Shown: piece by piece, positions 61,850 to 64,000 of the stretch
How positions within the stretch are numbered: position 1 is the first letter of the stretch
Layout: each line of letters opens with the position of its first letter
Assembly: GCF_002381345.1 (NCBI RefSeq)
Contig: NZ_CP020660.1
Coordinates: 1,488,001 to 1,552,000, forward strand
Direction of reading: 5' to 3'
DNA length: 64,000 nt
Source of the DNA: Candidatus Enterovibrio altilux
Lineage (GTDB): Bacteria; Pseudomonadota; Gammaproteobacteria; Enterobacterales; Vibrionaceae
The notes under the pieces: generated by a model
The model's input: the letters and a program-made list of their open reading frames with translations, nothing else
Told to the model about the DNA's origin: nothing
Database searches by the model: none
Program-made: the position numbers and the translations under genes

Positions 61850-62754
61850 TGGCGTAAAGGCAATACTGTTTTATTTTTAATTCAAGTTCAGATAGCAAAT
61901 CTTCACATGATTCACGATTAGACGCTCTTTTTCGCTTCCGCATACCTAGTTTTGTTAGTTTATTTAATGCTTTTATTATGACATAAGTTTTGTTAATCTG
62001 AGTATTGTAATCTCTTGGGATTCATGTCCCTTCTGGTAACTGACCGCTGAATTACGAGGGTGACTTCGTTTCTAAAAAGTTGATTCTTTTCTTGGTGGTA
62101 AGAGTGGAACCGCTCGTTTAATATAAATGGTTGCGTAACCATGTTAGGTGTTGTAAGCACTATTGGCTGATATTTCATTAATCCTACTGCGTGCCTGTTT
62201 GAGCAAATTTAAAAATAGAATGCATGAATTTTTGTAGACATCTCAATGGTATTAAAAATACGCATTTAACTCCATGAGGGCCATCGTAATAGCTAAGTTG
62301 CTAAATAAACGAGGTCTTTCATGATTACCCTTTTTAGTTTAATTCTATAGCCGAATAGCTTTTTCATTAATTCAAAATGTTAGTGATCCACGATTGATTA
62401 CAGCTTGATTATATTGCTTCCGATTAGTTATTTTGTGGCGAAGCTTCTGCATAAACCTGAATATTTAAGTTAGTCTAGCTGTTTAGAGTGTTGATTAAAA
62501 ATCTAGTTCCCTGATTTAAAAAATAAAGCTAGTTATCATAAACGTTTCTTAGCAGAGACGGCAATGGTTTAGTCAAAATACTCCTCGCAGAGACATTGAG
62601 CCTAAAGGATCACACAACTTAGATTAGTCAAACCTACGACATGATAAAAGCGTTACATAAGCTGACAAGACTAGGTAGGTCTAAAATAAAAGAAGTTGTC
62701 TAATAGTGAATCATGTTGGGATTTGCCATCTGAACTCTTATTAGGAAACAAAGC
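61850..62754. mobile_element. Composite IS copy with complete outer tail
   Basis: From about 61865 (TTTTATTTTTAATTCAAGTT) the minus-strand transposase, with deletions near 62030 and 62195, runs to the IS start at 62510-62530 (CCTGATTTAAAAAATAAAGC). The composite junction follows at 62530, with AGTTATCATAAACG, and the forward tail ends in TTAGGAAACAAAGC at 62754. Forward tail length is 224 bp, the best estimate of the composite arm. Confidence 0.83.
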
Positions 62755-63545
62755 TACTAAGCCATTACTAGAGCTTTCATGATTAAACAGGTATTTTTAA
62801 TGTCGTTGAAAAATCCGCAAAGATTTATTAATGCTGTTTCTTAACTTGCCCAACATCCATTGTCATGCCCTCATGATTTATGCAATTTCGAGCGAGCCTA
62901 AATGATTAACGTTGCGCTCAAAACTAAGACTAAAGGAGTTATACAGCACTTAGCCATTGATTCTGCGGGACTCAAAGTCTACGGTGAAGGTGAATAGCCA
63001 GTAAACAAACATGACATTGATGGTAAACGGCGAGTTTGGCGTAATTGCATTGAGTTGTGAGTATAAATATGTATTAAATGATTGCTGCTGAGTTCGGTGT
63101 ATCAAATGTGACTGATAGTGAAGTGCTACCTAACTTGTTCAAATAGATCTTGCGCAGAATCCATGAACTATCAAGAGGTGGTGCTTACGGCACCAACTAC
63201 GGTTGCACTTATCCCCTCAAAAAAAGGAGTAACGTTTTAGGAGCGTAGTTATCCGCTCAATTTAGCGGTCAGTTACCTGAAGTTATATAGTTCAAATAAG
63301 CATTAAAAAACGAGGTATAGCCACCATAAATGTTTCTCTACGAGAGACGGCAATGTTTCGAGTTAAAAAACTACCTGTAGGGATATTGATCCTAAGGGAT
63401 TGCAATGCCCAGATTGATAAAATCTATGCAATGATAAAAGCGTTAAATAAGCTGACAGAGCTAGGGGATATCCAAAATAAAAGTGAGTATCTAATAGTGA
63501 GTTATTTTGGGATTTGCCATCTGCACTCGAATCAGGAATAAAATT
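62755..63545 (+). mobile_element. Degenerate IS5-family copy, plus strand
   Basis: Immediately follows the previous tail. A plus-strand transposase lacking its first ~150 bp, running from AAGCCATTACTAGAGC through LAIDSAGLKVYGEGE, SNVTDSEVLPNLFK, the active-site regions, GYHKCFSTRDGNV-type tail and SLRDCNAQIDKIYAMIKALNKLTELG to the end near 63545 (AATCAGGAATAAAAT). At 63320 it reads the native GAGGTATAGCCACCATAAATG, so it is not composite. Frameshifts and stops throughout. Confidence 0.83.
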
Positions 63546-63630
63546 TTTAAAACTGAGCTTTCAACACATTAAATAATAAAAGAACAATTGCTCCTGTTTT
63601 CGCCTTTACTTAGTTTGCAGGTGATTATTT

Positions 63631-64000
63631 TTACATAGGAAGTGTAAGTGTACTTGCACTATTCACGACATTTTTAAATGTTATATTTTGTTTGTCATGA
63701 GTTATAGCCTCATCTGACTTAACATCTACTATCGGTTTAGTCAGCTTCCATACACGCCCAAAATGTTTGTGATAGCCTGCTTTGATACCAGCAGCCTTTC
63801 CTATGCCATGATACAAATCGAGGTGATTTTCTTTCACTGCACTACCTGTATCCAAAGCCAGAAGAAGTTTGAGAACATGCTTGCCATTCCAATCACCTTC
63901 CTCATTAAGTTGGGGTACTTCAGCCATTAATATTGTTCCCATGGGTAAAAAATTTTTGTCAGCTGCGACAGAAGTATAAGGAAGCAACGGAATTCCTGCC
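63631..64000 (-). CDS. mltA: MltA, membrane-bound lytic transglycosylase A (3' end only; 5' end off the window)
   Basis: Outer-membrane lipoprotein that cleaves peptidoglycan glycan strands. Only the last ~122 residues are visible; the frame is open to the window edge, upstream of the internal Met at 63987, so the gene continues beyond 64000. AGIPLLPYTSVAADKNFLP and GTILMAEVPQLNEEGDWNG match the family barrel. LKLLLALDTGSAVKENHLDLYHGIGKAAG contains the conserved LALDTGGAIKG block, including the catalytic Asp position. The tail after the HFGRVWKLTKP end is longer than in E. coli. Confidence 0.88.
   Translation of the reverse strand, partial: AGIPLLPYTSVAADKNFLPMGTILMAEVPQLNEEGDWNGKHVLKLLLALDTGSAVKENHLDLYHGIGKAAGIKAGYHKHFGRVWKLTKPIVDVKSDEAITHDKQNITFKNVVNSASTLTLPM

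Noticed and set aside
59075-63545. Composite transposon carrying the TAXI receptor as cargo
   Set aside because: IS copies flank it on both sides, but they also flank most other genes, and no paired intact ends or target duplication are visible.
1-64000. CRISPR array
   Set aside because: The only frequent repeats are IS copies and ends. No regularly spaced short repeats and no cas genes were seen.
1-64000. tRNA or rRNA genes
   Set aside because: No cloverleaf-like or TTCGA-type T-loop sequence in a proper context was noticed on either strand; a dedicated search could still find one.

Overview
The window reads as a chromosomal segment of a Vibrionaceae-type gammaproteobacterium in the middle of genome erosion. 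It is AT-rich, its housekeeping proteins resemble Vibrio/Photobacterium/Enterovibrio families in length and motifs, and the gene order (map-glnD, rpsB-tsf-pyrH-frr-uppS-cdsA-ispC-rseP-bamA-skp-lpxD-fabZ-lpxA-lpxB-rnhB-dnaE-accA) is the one known from that group. Nearly every gap between transcription units is filled with decayed copies of one IS5-family (IS903-like) insertion sequence, and several genes survive only as frameshifted relics at their syntenic positions. This picture fits a host-associated lineage with a transposon burst; the luminous anglerfish symbionts ('Candidatus Enterovibrio') are a plausible match, but that is inference.

Layout. 1-2886: menF-menD (menaquinone; menD runs off the left edge). 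3216-4091: IS derivative and an rlmD relic. 4122-6329: relA. 6425-8216: large palindromic IS array. 8345-9427: serC. 9575-11752: IS copies. 12341-13159: djlA. 13255-14248: IS copies. 14403-17078: zur, cheX, and convergent pgi, with a shared terminator. 17165-19063: IS, an outer-membrane beta-barrel relic and a recB relic. 19064-21097: recD. 21430-22342: IS and a tamA relic. 22330-26076: tamB. 26382-35072: rdgC, mepM-type peptidase, sbcB and gshA, separated by IS debris. 36061-56335: an IS-free 20 kb block of 19 intact genes for fatty acid, lipid A, outer membrane, isoprenoid, replication and translation functions. 56422-58895: glnD, intact only in its nucleotidyltransferase domain. 59075-63545: IS debris around a decayed small gene and an intact TAXI-type TRAP receptor. 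63631-64000: the 3' end of mltA.

How the genes work together. The retained set is mostly cell-envelope construction (LpxA/B/D, FabZ, AccA, BamA, Skp, RseP, UppS, CdsA, IspC, TamB, MepM, MltA), replication and repair (DnaE, RnhB, RecD, SbcB, RdgC) and translation (RpsB, Tsf, Frr, Map). CheX, Zur, RelA and the TAXI receptor suggest some sensing ability remains. Partner loss is repeated: tamB without tamA, recD without recB, the GlnD nucleotidyltransferase domain without its regulatory half.

The most unusual structure is in the IS family. At six places a copy of the transposase 3' end is fused in inverted orientation to the IS start at the same nucleotide, giving an element with very long (about 225 bp) terminal inverted repeats. 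Short tail-to-tail derivatives resemble MITEs. All copies I examined look broken. No tRNA, rRNA, CRISPR array or prophage was recognised.
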